Positions 1-7,453 of a stretch of 64,000 bases of DNA are shown piece after piece (positions within the stretch are counted from its first letter, which is position 1; every line of letters starts with the position of its first letter). This DNA is from Kluyvera genomosp. 1. GTDB lineage: Bacteria > Pseudomonadota > Gammaproteobacteria > Enterobacterales > Enterobacteriaceae. The notes under the pieces are model-generated. The model searched no databases, had not been told where the DNA came from, and was given only the letters and a program-made list of their open reading frames with translations. The position numbers were made by a program, and so were the translations under genes. The stretch spans positions 1-64,000 of the forward strand of contig NZ_LGHZ01000015.1 in NCBI RefSeq assembly GCF_001266615.1, read 5' to 3'.

Positions 1-14
1 AGAGACAGGGTTAT

Positions 15-950
15 TTATTTGGCGTGCGGGACGATCTTATAAAGAGATGACTCTCCCCGCGGCCGTGTTTTAAAGCGACGGTGCACCCACAGATACTGTT
101 CAGGAGCACGCAATATTTCGCGTTCAATAATTTTATTCATATAGCACGCAGCTGAAATCTCATCGCCGCGAGGATAATCCGTCATCGCCTCGCTGATATG
201 CAAGGTATAACCTTTCTTGTTTGGTTTACGCACCATGGTCACCGTCAGCATTGCCGCACCGGATAAACGGGACAGCACGTTGGTACCATTGGTGGTTGCC
301 GCTTCACTCACCGAGAAGAACGGTGCAAATACGCTGCCTTTTGGACCGTAGTCCTGATCTGGCGCAAACCACACGGCTTCCCCGGCTTTCAGCGCCTGAA
401 CAAGACCGCGTAGATTACGGCGGTCGATCATCGCTTTATTGGAGCGCAAGCGCCCGGTCGTCTGCACCCACTCCATAAGAGGATCATTATGCGGACGATA
501 GGTCGCCATCATTGGGCGACAAAGTCCCATCGCGCGACCACCCAACTCGAGAGACATAAAATGCACACCGACAACCATTACGCCACGCTTTTCTTGCAGC
601 GCGTTCATCAGGTTTTCGTAGCCTTCTACATCAAACCACTTTTTAACTCGAGCATCGCTCCAGAACCATGCCATACCGGTTTCGATAAGCCCCATGCCGA
701 GCGACATAAAGTTTTGCTCAATCAGCTTTTCCCGATCGGCAGCGTTCATGTTGGGGAAGCAAAGCTCAATATTACGCGTAGCAATCTGCTCACGGCGTTT
801 TAAAAAACGACGCGACGCTTTGCCTACGGAGGTACCCAGTGCATGCAAAAGAGGATAAGGAAGTTGAACCACCAGCCATAAAAGTGCCAGAGCGAACCAC
901 TTCACCGCATTGCGCGGATGAAGCAGACGGGTATCAAAATTTTTGAACAT
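15..950 (-). CDS. lpxP: Lipid A biosynthesis acyltransferase, LpxP/LpxL family
   Basis: Membrane-associated late acyltransferase that adds a secondary acyl chain to Kdo2-lipid IVA. The sequence follows E. coli LpxP closely from end to end (311 against 306 residues), including the N-terminal hydrophobic segment (about residues 15-40) and the catalytic HX4E motif (His130, Glu135 in VHFMSLELG). LpxP is the cold-shock enzyme that installs palmitoleate in place of the laurate added by LpxL; substrate choice here is inferred from similarity. The open frame extends upstream to 1142, but those 64 residues have no family counterpart, so the ATG at 950 is chosen (953 is also possible). It stands alone, next to accessory genes, about 19 kb from lpxM, a member of the same superfamily. 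Whether it is the only lpxP copy cannot be told here. Confidence 0.85.
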   Translation of the reverse strand: MFKNFDTRLLHPRNAVKWFALALLWLVVQLPYPLLHALGTSVGKASRRFLKRREQIATRNIELCFPNMNAADREKLIEQNFMSLGMGLIETGMAWFWSDARVKKWFDVEGYENLMNALQEKRGVMVVGVHFMSLELGGRAMGLCRPMMATYRPHNDPLMEWVQTTGRLRSNKAMIDRRNLRGLVQALKAGEAVWFAPDQDYGPKGSVFAPFFSVSEAATTNGTNVLSRLSGAAMLTVTMVRKPNKKGYTLHISEAMTDYPRGDEISAACYMNKIIEREILRAPEQYLWVHRRFKTRPRGESSLYKIVPHAK

Positions 951-1433
951 CATTAATTCCAGTAACGTGGAGCACAGGTAACGCAAAAGGAAAAAATGAA
1001 TCCGTTCATCTGTCTTTAGCGGTACGTATAAGTGTTCGACAGTACTACGTTCGACTAATTCCCCGTTCGGACGTTTATTTACAAAACATCGCGGAAACAG
1101 AAAAAGGTGTGGCGTGGCAGGCTGTGGCTGAACTCGCCGCAAGCATGCACCTTTTCGAGATAAAAAAATAGGCTTTTTTATTGGTGCCGCGAAATAACCA
1201 CAAAGTTACTTGGTTTTTATATGATTAGCAGGCAATTTATTCATTAACTAAAGATGATACCCAAGCCATCAGAACGGTTAAGGTTTCATTATCGTGGTCA
1301 AATTGACTGGATTCATGGGTAAACCTCTCTGCGTTCGAGGCTTCTGCTCTCTCAATGGTTATCCTCCTCACCCAAGCTTCCCCCGGAAGGCTAATTGAGT
1401 CCGTTCATAAAATGACACCCACGAGGGCCAAAC
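951..1433. other. Intergenic region without a supported gene
   Basis: About 480 bases upstream of the lpxP-like gene. The upstream extension of the lpxP frame is the only sizeable open frame and looks non-coding. The stretch is AT-rich around 1160-1260 and should contain the leftward lpxP promoter, but no convincing -35/-10 pair or known operator stands out. The nonamer tccgttcat occurs twice (about 1001 and 1399), which may be chance. Confidence 0.5.
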
Positions 1434-1465
1434 AATAAAATAACCCGCTTTATCGCGGGTCATTT
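1434..1465 (-). terminator. Rho-independent terminator of the 1470-2009 gene
   Basis: ACCCGC (1443-1448) and GCGGGT (1455-1460) form a GC stem with a 6-base loop. On the minus strand the stem is followed by TTATTTTATT. It lies immediately downstream of the stop codon at 1470. Confidence 0.8.
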
Positions 1466-1469
1466 TCAG

Positions 1470-2009
1470 TCAATATGACGACTTCGGGGCCTGGATAAAG
1501 TAAGTACTTTTAAATGCCATATTTTCAGTACTCATGAACTCTAAAAGCGCGCTAGATATAGCGGTATAGACAATGGTTCCTTTATCAATATTCACTTCTT
1601 TTTTATTGAGCATCAGATCATAGGATGGAAAATTTTCTGACCGATATTCAGTATGAGCCTGGATGCTCAACGTCGCAGGAACCTTAAAAGTGAGTGTTTC
1701 TTTGGTCAGTTTTTTGTCGTCTGTCTTATCTTTATTGTAGCTATCCAAAAGTGCCTGGACTTTGTTATCCACACCATTCATATAGGACCCACTGGATAAG
1801 TCTTTCACTGTAAAGACCACGGTTTTATCATCAGAAAAACTGAGTACCACATCGACCAAGGAACTTTCACTGTAAACCTTACCTAAGTTCACATGACCAT
1901 TATCGGTACGAATAATGTTTTGCGTTTTAAAATCTACATTCCCCGAAATCATCGCCGCAGACAAGATAGCCGCGACGCTGACTATTGCACTAGCCACAAT
2001 AATCTTCAT
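1470..2009 (-). CDS. Hypothetical exported or membrane-anchored protein
   Basis: I do not recognise this 179-residue protein. Residues 4-22 form a hydrophobic stretch rich in Ala/Val/Ile after Met-Lys, consistent with a signal peptide or single N-terminal anchor; there is no lipobox cysteine. The rest is polar and lysine-rich with short alternating hydrophobic segments, suggesting a beta-rich periplasmic domain. The start is supported by AAGGAT about 6 bases upstream of the ATG, and the gene has its own terminator, so it is probably a single-gene unit. Base composition is AT-richer than the conserved backbone, in keeping with the accessory nature of 1-4400. No function is assigned. Confidence 0.7.
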   Translation of the reverse strand: MKIIVASAIVSVAAILSAAMISGNVDFKTQNIIRTDNGHVNLGKVYSESSLVDVVLSFSDDKTVVFTVKDLSSGSYMNGVDNKVQALLDSYNKDKTDDKKLTKETLTFKVPATLSIQAHTEYRSENFPSYDLMLNKKEVNIDKGTIVYTAISSALLEFMSTENMAFKSTYFIQAPKSSY

Positions 2010-2351
2010 AACCCATCCTTAAATTAAATTAGAAATGCACTTTAAATATTTTTTAGCCGCCAGCTATCGGTCCCACTTTCTAATATCAGGTACCTCCATC
2101 TAACCATATTTCTCCTTTCGATGATGATAGAGAGCTTCATAAATTGCGACCTTACAATACAGTTCTTATCCGTACATCCAGTACCCACGCTGGTCTACAC
2201 ACCGACAGTAAATCAAACGCGCATCATAAAGAGAGTAGTCTTACCCAGACTCACACCAAAACGACAGCCACAAGTTGTTGTTACAGATTAGCGTTGAAGA
2301 GCATAATTTATTATCAACCACTACATTTATTCACACGAGAGGGAATTTGTT
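2010..2351. other. Divergent intergenic region
   Basis: Spacer between the leftward hypothetical gene and the rightward ClbS-like gene, so it should contain two divergent promoters. TTGTTA near 2277 and CATAAT near 2301, 18 bases apart, are a possible rightward promoter. A 75-codon open frame at 2144-2371 has no recognisable content and overlaps the next gene, so it is not called. Confidence 0.4.
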
Positions 2352-2870
2352 ATGGGCGTGCCGCAATCTAAATCCGAACTACTGCTCGCGATAGAGAGTA
2401 ATTTCAGCAAATTACTCCATTATCTTCATTCTATTCCTCCTGAACTCACCTCAGAGAAAACGCTCGAAGGTCATGCTAAAGAGACGATGATGAGCGTTCA
2501 GGATCTGGTGTCGTATCTCATCGGCTGGAATTCGCTGGTCGTCAAATGGATTGAGACTGATGCCAAAGGGCTTCCCGTCGACTTTCCGGAAACTGGCTAT
2601 AAATGGAACCAACTGGGTCAGTTAGCACAAAAGTTCTATGCCGACTACAGCGTACTGACATACACAGATGCGGTAATCGAACTGCAAAAAGTGAAAAACG
2701 AAATCGTAAAACTCATTGGTGAACGAACCGATGACGGCTTGTATGGAAAGCCGTGGTACACAAAATGGACGTTGGGACGAATGATCTCTTTTAACACCTC
2801 TTCCCCCTATAACAACGCCACCGGTAGGTTACGAAAATGGGCAAAGATAAATAACCTAAAACTCAAATAA
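2352..2870 (+). CDS. ClbS/DfsB family four-helix-bundle protein
   Basis: This 172-residue protein matches the ClbS/DfsB family (DUF1706): the N-terminal pattern of a phosphate-like KSELL start, a long helix ending in the conserved VQDLVSYLIGW segment (about residues 50-60), a W-rich middle and a C-terminal segment beginning WTLGRMI. ClbS protects colibactin producers by hydrolysing the cyclopropane warhead; most family members sit in genomes without colibactin genes and have unknown roles. No polyketide or peptide synthetase genes are in this window, so a self-resistance role is not implied. The ATG at 2352 has GAGAGGG upstream. Confidence 0.75.
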   Translation: MGVPQSKSELLLAIESNFSKLLHYLHSIPPELTSEKTLEGHAKETMMSVQDLVSYLIGWNSLVVKWIETDAKGLPVDFPETGYKWNQLGQLAQKFYADYSVLTYTDAVIELQKVKNEIVKLIGERTDDGLYGKPWYTKWTLGRMISFNTSSPYNNATGRLRKWAKINNLKLK

Positions 2871-2986
2871 TAAATTGACCTCATCACTGCAGACGATTCT
2901 CACGCTGATCTCAAACAAAGCATTTTCGTTCACTTTTTTCTATGATGAGATCTTTGCACCGTAATCAATAATGACAGGTTAGCCGC

Positions 2987-3403
2987 ATGTTTGAAGACAA
3001 TCAGAAAAAGCTCTATATCATCGTAAACCGCAATATGGATGCCTCTTTGCTGATGAATGCCACTGGGCATTTATCAGGAGGCATAATGCAAAAAGCACAG
3101 GATTCGCTTTTTCAGGACTATCCTAACGATGATTCAGGCCTCAGCGCTTATCTGAGCCATTATCCAGTGGTCATTCTACAGGCTAAAAATAGTAGTCAAC
3201 TTTGCACCGCGCTTCAGAAATGCCAGGAGGCGAATCTGACCTATAACTTCTTCACCACAACGATGCTTGGTCAATCCACCGAGCAGCAGATTGAAGATAC
3301 CCGCAACACGCCGCTAGAGTTACTCGAGTTTGTGGCTATCGCAGTGTACGGCGACACTGAAGCACTCAAGCCGATTACCAAGAAATTCTCCGTCTATAAA
3401 TAA
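2987..3403 (+). CDS. DUF2000 family protein
   Basis: This 138-residue cytosolic protein resembles DUF2000 proteins, which have a peptidyl-tRNA hydrolase II-like fold: an opening strand KLYIIVNRN, then the alanine/glycine-containing LLMNATGHLSGG segment (about residues 21-32), a central VVILQAKNSSQL segment, and a C-terminal region ending in a LEFVAIAVYG strand and a short basic tail. The biochemical role of the family is not established, and I cannot add to it. The start is supported by AGGTTAG 6-8 bases before the ATG. It is separated from the ClbS-like gene by 116 bases, so co-transcription is possible but not required. Confidence 0.65.
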   Translation: MFEDNQKKLYIIVNRNMDASLLMNATGHLSGGIMQKAQDSLFQDYPNDDSGLSAYLSHYPVVILQAKNSSQLCTALQKCQEANLTYNFFTTTMLGQSTEQQIEDTRNTPLELLEFVAIAVYGDTEALKPITKKFSVYK

Positions 3404-3540
3404 GTGTCTTCCGCAGCGACCGACACGCTGACTGTATCTGGACCGGTTCCAAAATCCAGAATGGCGTGCTTTGGTCCACATCAACTTTAAGTTGATGACG
3501 AGGGCGGGGTAATAACTTAGGACATGCAAGTTTCACGAGA

Positions 3541-3567
3541 AAATAAAAACCCGCCGAATGGCGGGTT
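3541..3567 (-). terminator. Rho-independent terminator of the BamE-like lipoprotein gene
   Basis: AACCCGCC / GGCGGGTT stem with a 4-base loop just past the stop codon at 3573. On the minus strand it is followed by TTTTTATTTT. Confidence 0.85.
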
Positions 3568-3572
3568 TATCA

Positions 3573-3953
3573 TTATTTGAAAACACCCGTTTTCGTTGAA
3601 ACCGATGATTCGGACATTGAATAACGCTGAACTTTGTCGCCGTCATACATGACAACCAGCTCTTTTTTGGTTCCTGATGAGGATGAACCAAACCAATTAA
3701 CTACCGGAATATAGCTAACGGCATCCATCGAAACATCCGCTAGCTCGTAAGTCCATATTTCTTTACCGCCATCAGTAAAGGAAGTTTTTGAGGCCGAACC
3801 GAACATCTTTTTGACATCAGCTTTTGTCGTTACGCCTTCAACAATTTTAGTTTTGACGCTTGCCTCAGACTCTTTCTTAAGCGATTGATTTCCACTTGAA
3901 GCGCATCCTGCCAAAACAACACCAACCATCATAACCATGAGTAACTTCTTCAT
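3573..3953 (-). CDS. SmpA/OmlA (BamE-like) domain lipoprotein
   Basis: This 126-residue protein begins with a lipoprotein signal peptide with lipobox VLAG-Cys (Cys at about residue 17), so the mature form is probably anchored to a membrane through an acylated cysteine. Residues 35-90 have the SmpA/OmlA/BamE pattern: an EGVTTKADVKKMFG helix with the typical threonine/lysine-start, then a strand pair with IWTYEL and, near the C terminus, KELVVMYDGDKVQRY. True BamE is part of the outer-membrane beta-barrel assembly machine; this is a paralogue of that domain class, and its partner is unknown. It is a single gene with its own terminator. Confidence 0.8.
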   Translation of the reverse strand: MKKLLMVMMVGVVLAGCASSGNQSLKKESEASVKTKIVEGVTTKADVKKMFGSASKTSFTDGGKEIWTYELADVSMDAVSYIPVVNWFGSSSSGTKKELVVMYDGDKVQRYSMSESSVSTKTGVFK

Positions 3954-4447
3954 TCCCTGTTTCCTTTTGTTTTAATTAGAAATATTTAACATCATTTAAA
4001 GGACCACCAGGAACTACCAACTTTAATGGTGAAAAAACACTAAAGAAGTCATCCATATAACCGATACCCTCTTCTCAATTGCTCTGGGCGTAATTGACGA
4101 ATATTCCCTAGCCACATATCGTCGTTGTTTACGCCTCCTCCTCGTCGCGCCCCCAAATCACAAGCCCACGTTTTCTATGAAATCAAGCGTGTCCCCGAGC
4201 ATTTTTATAATGAAGCTGAGGGAAAAATCCTCCCTGTCACTGCAGAGCCATACATCTGAGGACACAGCGAATGGACACCAGGATAGGCATGATGAAAAAC
4301 GGTCGTGATACCCTGATTTTTTACTGTAAAAGAAATGTTAAATGGAAATCGGTTGTGATATAAACAAAAAGACCGGAAAGCAGAAATTCGGAAGGATGTC
4401 GAAACTGTTCGGTTCTCCCTTTGTAACAGGCTAATTTACAAGGGGAA
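3954..4447. other. Intergenic region, possibly with a coding remnant
   Basis: Nearly 500 bases lie between the lipoprotein gene and sdsR. In one plus-strand frame, about 4161-4259 reads as a protein-like tail (ending VTAEPYI, stop at 4257-4259) without a start codon, which could be the 3' remnant of a lost gene. In K-12 this position holds pphA, but the remnant does not resemble PphA. A 24-codon ORF follows at 4289. The near-repeat cggtcgtgata / cggttgtgata occurs at 4300 and 4350. Confidence 0.35.
4289..4363 (+). CDS. Possible small protein of 24 residues
   Basis: A short open frame, ATG ATG start at 4289 and TAA at 4361-4363, with AGGATAGG directly upstream. The product would begin MMKNGRDTL and end VKWKSVVI, with net positive charge and no clear membrane segment. 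The ribosome-binding site is the only support. I do not recognise the peptide, and chance is a reasonable explanation. Confidence 0.22.
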   Translation: MMKNGRDTLIFYCKRNVKWKSVVI

Positions 4448-4679
4448 TAAAAAGAGACCGAATACGATTCCTGTATTCGGTCCAGGGAAATGGCTCTTGG
4501 GAGAGAGCCGTGCGCTAAAAGTTGGCATTAATGCAGGCTCAATCGCCTTGCTTTATAAGAATAGATGACCGTGACAGGTTTTCCAGTCCACAGACTCTGT
4601 GAGCCGAAAAATTTCGTCGAATAAACGGCATATGATAAAAAAACCGCAGCCATTCCTGGTGAATGATTGCGGTTTTTTA
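4430..4679 (+). ncRNA. ryeA: RyeA (SraC) antisense RNA
   Basis: In E. coli a roughly 250-nucleotide RNA, RyeA/SraC, is transcribed opposite SdsR and contains its full complement; the two are processed as a duplex. Here SdsR is clearly conserved, and a strong rightward terminator (stem 4640-4676 followed by T-rich sequence) ends at about 4679, consistent with the RyeA 3' end. The 5' end is only estimated by counting back the usual length. Confidence 0.55.
4448..4551 (-). ncRNA. sdsR: SdsR (RyeB) sigma-S-dependent small RNA
   Basis: The minus strand from 4551 starts GCAAGGCGATT and matches E. coli SdsR almost base for base over about 104 nucleotides, ending in the terminator hairpin GACCGAATAC...GTATTCGGTC followed by a T run (4448-4472). 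SdsR is among the most abundant stationary-phase sRNAs; it acts through Hfq on targets such as mutS and tolC mRNAs. On the minus strand CTATTCT lies 6-12 bases before +1 and fits a sigma-S -10 element. Its location next to yebY is the K-12 location. Confidence 0.93.
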
Positions 4680-4681
4680 TT
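4636..4681. terminator. Bidirectional terminator between ryeA and yebY
   Basis: AAAACCGCA (4640-4648) pairs with TGCGGTTTT (4668-4676). A runs on the left and T runs on the right make it usable for rightward RyeA and for leftward yebY, whose stop codon is at 4707. Confidence 0.8.
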
Positions 4682-4706
4682 GCATATTAAGAAGTTATGC
4701 TAAATC

Positions 4707-5042
4707 TTAGCAAAGCTTCTCTGCACGTTCGATAAAAGGCGCCAGGCTCATTTTCACGCCGGGCTGCTTTGGATCGTCAACCTGGATGATAGTCAGTGGC
4801 TGCGCTTGCGTCTTGCCGGCCTTGACCTGCTCCTCAGCGATAGCGTTCAACGGGTACTGTACCAATGTGCTGGGATTGATGACGTACAACGCATTGCCCG
4901 CACGGCAGGTCAGCATCACCTCTTCACGGTTAAATGCCCACTTCTCTTTTCCCACCTCGAACCGGCTGACGGTAATGATTTGTGCCGCCAGAGCAGAGCC
5001 TGAAACGCTTAATAACAACAAAGAGAGAATAATTTTTTTCAT
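4707..5042 (-). CDS. yebY: YebY family periplasmic protein (DUF2511)
   Basis: This 111-residue protein has a clear signal peptide (residues 1-19, ending SALA-AQ) and matches E. coli YebY (113 residues) along its length, including the [22 protein letters not shown] block and the C-terminal [14 protein letters not shown]. The two conserved cysteines could form a disulfide in the periplasm. It is the last gene of a leftward copC-copD-yebY group with a 15-base gap to copD, which ties it by context to copper handling. Its biochemical role is not established. Confidence 0.93.
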   Translation of the reverse strand: MKKIILSLLLLSVSGSALAAQIITVSRFEVGKEKWAFNREEVMLTCRAGNALYVINPSTLVQYPLNAIAEEQVKAGKTQAQPLTIIQVDDPKQPGVKMSLAPFIERAEKLC

Positions 5043-5057
5043 GGTTTCGCCATTTCA

Positions 5058-5927
5058 TCAAAAAGGTTCCCAGGTAGCGAACATGCTCACACATGCCAAT
5101 ACCAGAGCGCCCAAAATAATTTCAGCCTGCGTGGTCCGTAAAAATAGACCCTGTACCCGCGTATCGGTCGCCGACATTCGTGGGACCAATACATAACGGT
5201 TTACCAACGCCATCAGGATCATGGCTCCCACAAGCCCGCATTTCACCCATAGCGCCAGACCATAAGCCGTTGCTGTCGTTAGCCCACCCTGAATAAGCCA
5301 CGCGTTGATAAGCCCGGTAGCGACCGCTCCCGCAACGGCAAGATGCCCGTAACGGGAGTACCGCATCATCGTGGCAATAGCCAATTGACGCCAGCGGCCA
5401 TTGGCTAAACGCAAACAATAGAGAAACGGGACTAATCCGCCTATCCACGCGGCAGCACAGAGAAGATGAAGCGCATGATTGATACGCTGTACAGCCCCTA
5501 ATACGCCATCCGACATCGCGGCATGTCCTACTCCGGCCAGCAGGATAAACTGAGCCACGCACAGAAGCAAAATCCGCCGCATCATCTGCCTTGGCTGTAC
5601 CCACAGCACACCCAGCGTGACCCAGGCAAGGACAATTTGCCACAGCCAGACGCTACCAAACTGCGTTTGCAGCACCGCCTGCCAAATGTCCGGACGCCAG
5701 GTATCTGACCAGCCTCCGCCCATTAACCCACCCTGTACCACCAGCATTAGCATTGCCGAAAATGCTCCCAGCACGAGAGATGTGCGGAGCAAAGACGAAA
5801 AACGCTGGCTCAACAGCCGTCGCAGCGCCTGTGGAGCCCACCAGCCGGCATACAGCGTGCAGCCAAACGCGACCATCAGTGAGGCAAAATGAATAAAACG
5901 TAGCCCGATATAGAGTACGCTCAGCAT
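5058..5927 (-). CDS. copD: Copper resistance membrane protein CopD family
   Basis: Polytopic inner-membrane protein of 289 residues (K-12 YebZ is 290). About eight hydrophobic segments run through the protein, with histidines in or near membrane segments (for example IRFIHFASLM near residue 10, GVGHAAMSDG, INHALHLLCAAAWIGG), as expected for the CopD domain. CopD is thought to work with periplasmic CopC in copper uptake or transfer across the inner membrane. copC ends 2 bases upstream of this start and yebY follows 15 bases downstream, so the three form one operon. Confidence 0.92.
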   Translation of the reverse strand: MLSVLYIGLRFIHFASLMVAFGCTLYAGWWAPQALRRLLSQRFSSLLRTSLVLGAFSAMLMLVVQGGLMGGGWSDTWRPDIWQAVLQTQFGSVWLWQIVLAWVTLGVLWVQPRQMMRRILLLCVAQFILLAGVGHAAMSDGVLGAVQRINHALHLLCAAAWIGGLVPFLYCLRLANGRWRQLAIATMMRYSRYGHLAVAGAVATGLINAWLIQGGLTTATAYGLALWVKCGLVGAMILMALVNRYVLVPRMSATDTRVQGLFLRTTQAEIILGALVLACVSMFATWEPF

Positions 5928-5929
5928 GA

Positions 5930-6304
5930 CTACTTCACGCTAAATTGGTACTGGCCTTTGGTTTTATGCCCGTCGACCGAGACCACGTGCCATTCGACGG
6001 TATACAAACCGGATGCCAGTGTTTCGGTCAGAGGAACGATGAGCTGCGTTTTATCGCTCTCGCTACGCGTCGCTTTGCCCGTTGGGATCGCTTTCCCCTC
6101 CGCATTCTTCAGGGCTACGCCGCTAAAGTTTGCCTCAATACCTTCGGAGAAGTTCATGGTTAATGCTTTGGGTGCCGGGCTCACTTCGGCATCAGCCGGT
6201 GGCGTCTGCTGCTGCAAGTGGGCATGGGCCCAAACTGGCGATGTACTGAAAGCGCTGAGCAAGAACAGCGTGGCGCAGAGCGCGCGAGGCGTGGTGAATT
6301 TCAT
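5930..6304 (-). CDS. copC: CopC family copper-binding periplasmic protein (YobA)
   Basis: Small periplasmic CopC-domain protein. After a signal peptide ending PVWA, the mature protein starts with AHAHLQ, the N-terminal His used for Cu(II) binding in CopC proteins; the conserved WHVVSVDGHKTKGQY block near the C terminus carries the second His ligand. Three candidate start codons exist (6313, 6310, 6304). The ATG at 6304 gives 124 residues, the K-12 YobA length, and leaves room for the AAGGA ribosome-binding site, so it is used here. First gene of copC-copD-yebY, divergent from holE. Confidence 0.92.
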   Translation of the reverse strand: MKFTTPRALCATLFLLSAFSTSPVWAHAHLQQQTPPADAEVSPAPKALTMNFSEGIEANFSGVALKNAEGKAIPTGKATRSESDKTQLIVPLTETLASGLYTVEWHVVSVDGHKTKGQYQFSVK

Positions 6305-6442
6305 TTCCATCATTCCTTTTTGTTATCAATCTATCTCAAAGAATAACGCTGTATAATGTACGAGTCGAGATGAGCACCCTACGGACTTGCCATTTTGCGA
6401 TACTCTTAGTAACTTTTGCGCCGGTAATCGAAGGAGAAAATC

Positions 6443-6673
6443 ATGCAAACCAATCTGGCAAACCTACCGCAAGACGAAATGGACAAAGTTAACGTTGATT
6501 TGGCTGCTGCCGGGGTCGCCTTCAAAGAGCGCTACAACATGCCCATCGTGGCAGAAGTGGTTGAGCGTGAACAGCCTGAACATCTGCGCGGCTGGTTTCG
6601 CGAGCGTCTGATCGCGCATCGTCTCGCCTCGGTTAACCTTTCCCGTCTCCCGTACGAGCCGAAATCTAAATAA
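6443..6673 (+). CDS. holE: DNA polymerase III theta subunit
   Basis: Theta is the small third subunit of the polymerase III core. It binds the epsilon proofreading exonuclease and mildly stabilises it. The 76-residue product is the same length as K-12 HolE and nearly identical from residue 10 onward ([30 protein letters not shown]). The start is preceded by GAAGGAG. A plausible -10 TATAAT lies at 6352-6357 in the 138-base divergent spacer shared with copC, without a strong -35. Confidence 0.97.
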   Translation: MQTNLANLPQDEMDKVNVDLAAAGVAFKERYNMPIVAEVVEREQPEHLRGWFRERLIAHRLASVNLSRLPYEPKSK

Positions 6674-6761
6674 ATATTTCCCGTGGTGACATTTTCTTAC
6701 ATAGAATCACGTACCATTATGCAGGATAAAAGCCCAATTCATCGTGTTGAAGGATGCAACT

Positions 6762-7430
6762 ATGCTGACATGGACTATCGCTGCAGCGCAATATGCGCCA
6801 CGCAAAGGGGATGTAGCGGAAAACATCACCCATCATCTGCGGTTTATCGACGCCGCAGCCGAGCAGGCCTGTAAGGTGATTGTTTTCCCGGAGCTATCGC
6901 TCACCGGGCCTGACGACAACCAAACGCTGCCGGCACCACCGCCGGATATTGACCTACAGCCACTCAGCGATGCCGCGCAGCGATATCAGATGACCATTAT
7001 TGCCGGGCTGCCGATGGAAAAAAACGGAACGCGCATTAAGGGGATAGTGATCTTCAATCCCGATAGTCCTCGCCCCACAAAACACCACCAGGGACACGGC
7101 ACATGCCTTGCGCCTGAATCTTCTCAGGTCAGCGTCTTTGAGCTGAATAACGAAGGCAGTGAGCTCTCCTCGCAGGCTTCTCTGCTAGCTACCGTTAGCT
7201 CAATGGCAGAACCCCAGCAGCAGCGCACCACTGAGCGTTTGCAGCGTTTTGCCCATAAGTACGCCATCGCCGTTTTAAAATCCAACTACGCTAGCGGCCG
7301 CTTTTCTGGTGGCAGCGCGCTGTGGGATGAGAATGGCCAACTGATTGTCCGTGCTGACAGTGGTGAATTACTGCTGACGGGCAGAAAAAGCGCCCAGGGT
7401 TGGCAAGGCGAGATCATTCCTTTACGCTAG
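6762..7430 (+). CDS. yobB: Nitrilase-superfamily protein YobB, catalytic cysteine not seen
   Basis: Carbon-nitrogen hydrolase fold protein of 222 residues (K-12 YobB about 218). Residues 4-20 and the FPELSLTG segment (Glu44) fit the first part of the nitrilase domain, and K107 sits in a KHHQGHG segment where the catalytic lysine is expected. The usual block with the nucleophilic cysteine (aliphatic-Cys-Tyr/Asp) is missing: at the matching place the sequence runs SVFELNNEGSELSSQ, and the chain is shorter than active nitrilases. So hydrolase activity is doubtful. The ATG at 6762 is preferred to the GTG at 6744 because AAGGA lies 7 bases upstream. It lies between holE and exoX. Confidence 0.85.
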   Translation: MLTWTIAAAQYAPRKGDVAENITHHLRFIDAAAEQACKVIVFPELSLTGPDDNQTLPAPPPDIDLQPLSDAAQRYQMTIIAGLPMEKNGTRIKGIVIFNPDSPRPTKHHQGHGTCLAPESSQVSVFELNNEGSELSSQASLLATVSSMAEPQQQRTTERLQRFAHKYAIAVLKSNYASGRFSGGSALWDENGQLIVRADSGELLLTGRKSAQGWQGEIIPLR

Positions 7431-7453
7431 TCGTTTTTGGCCGGGAGTTAGCC

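Noticed and set aside
2144-2371. A 75-codon plus-strand frame before the ClbS-like gene
   Set aside because: Overlaps the ClbS-like start, has no ribosome-binding site and no recognisable sequence.
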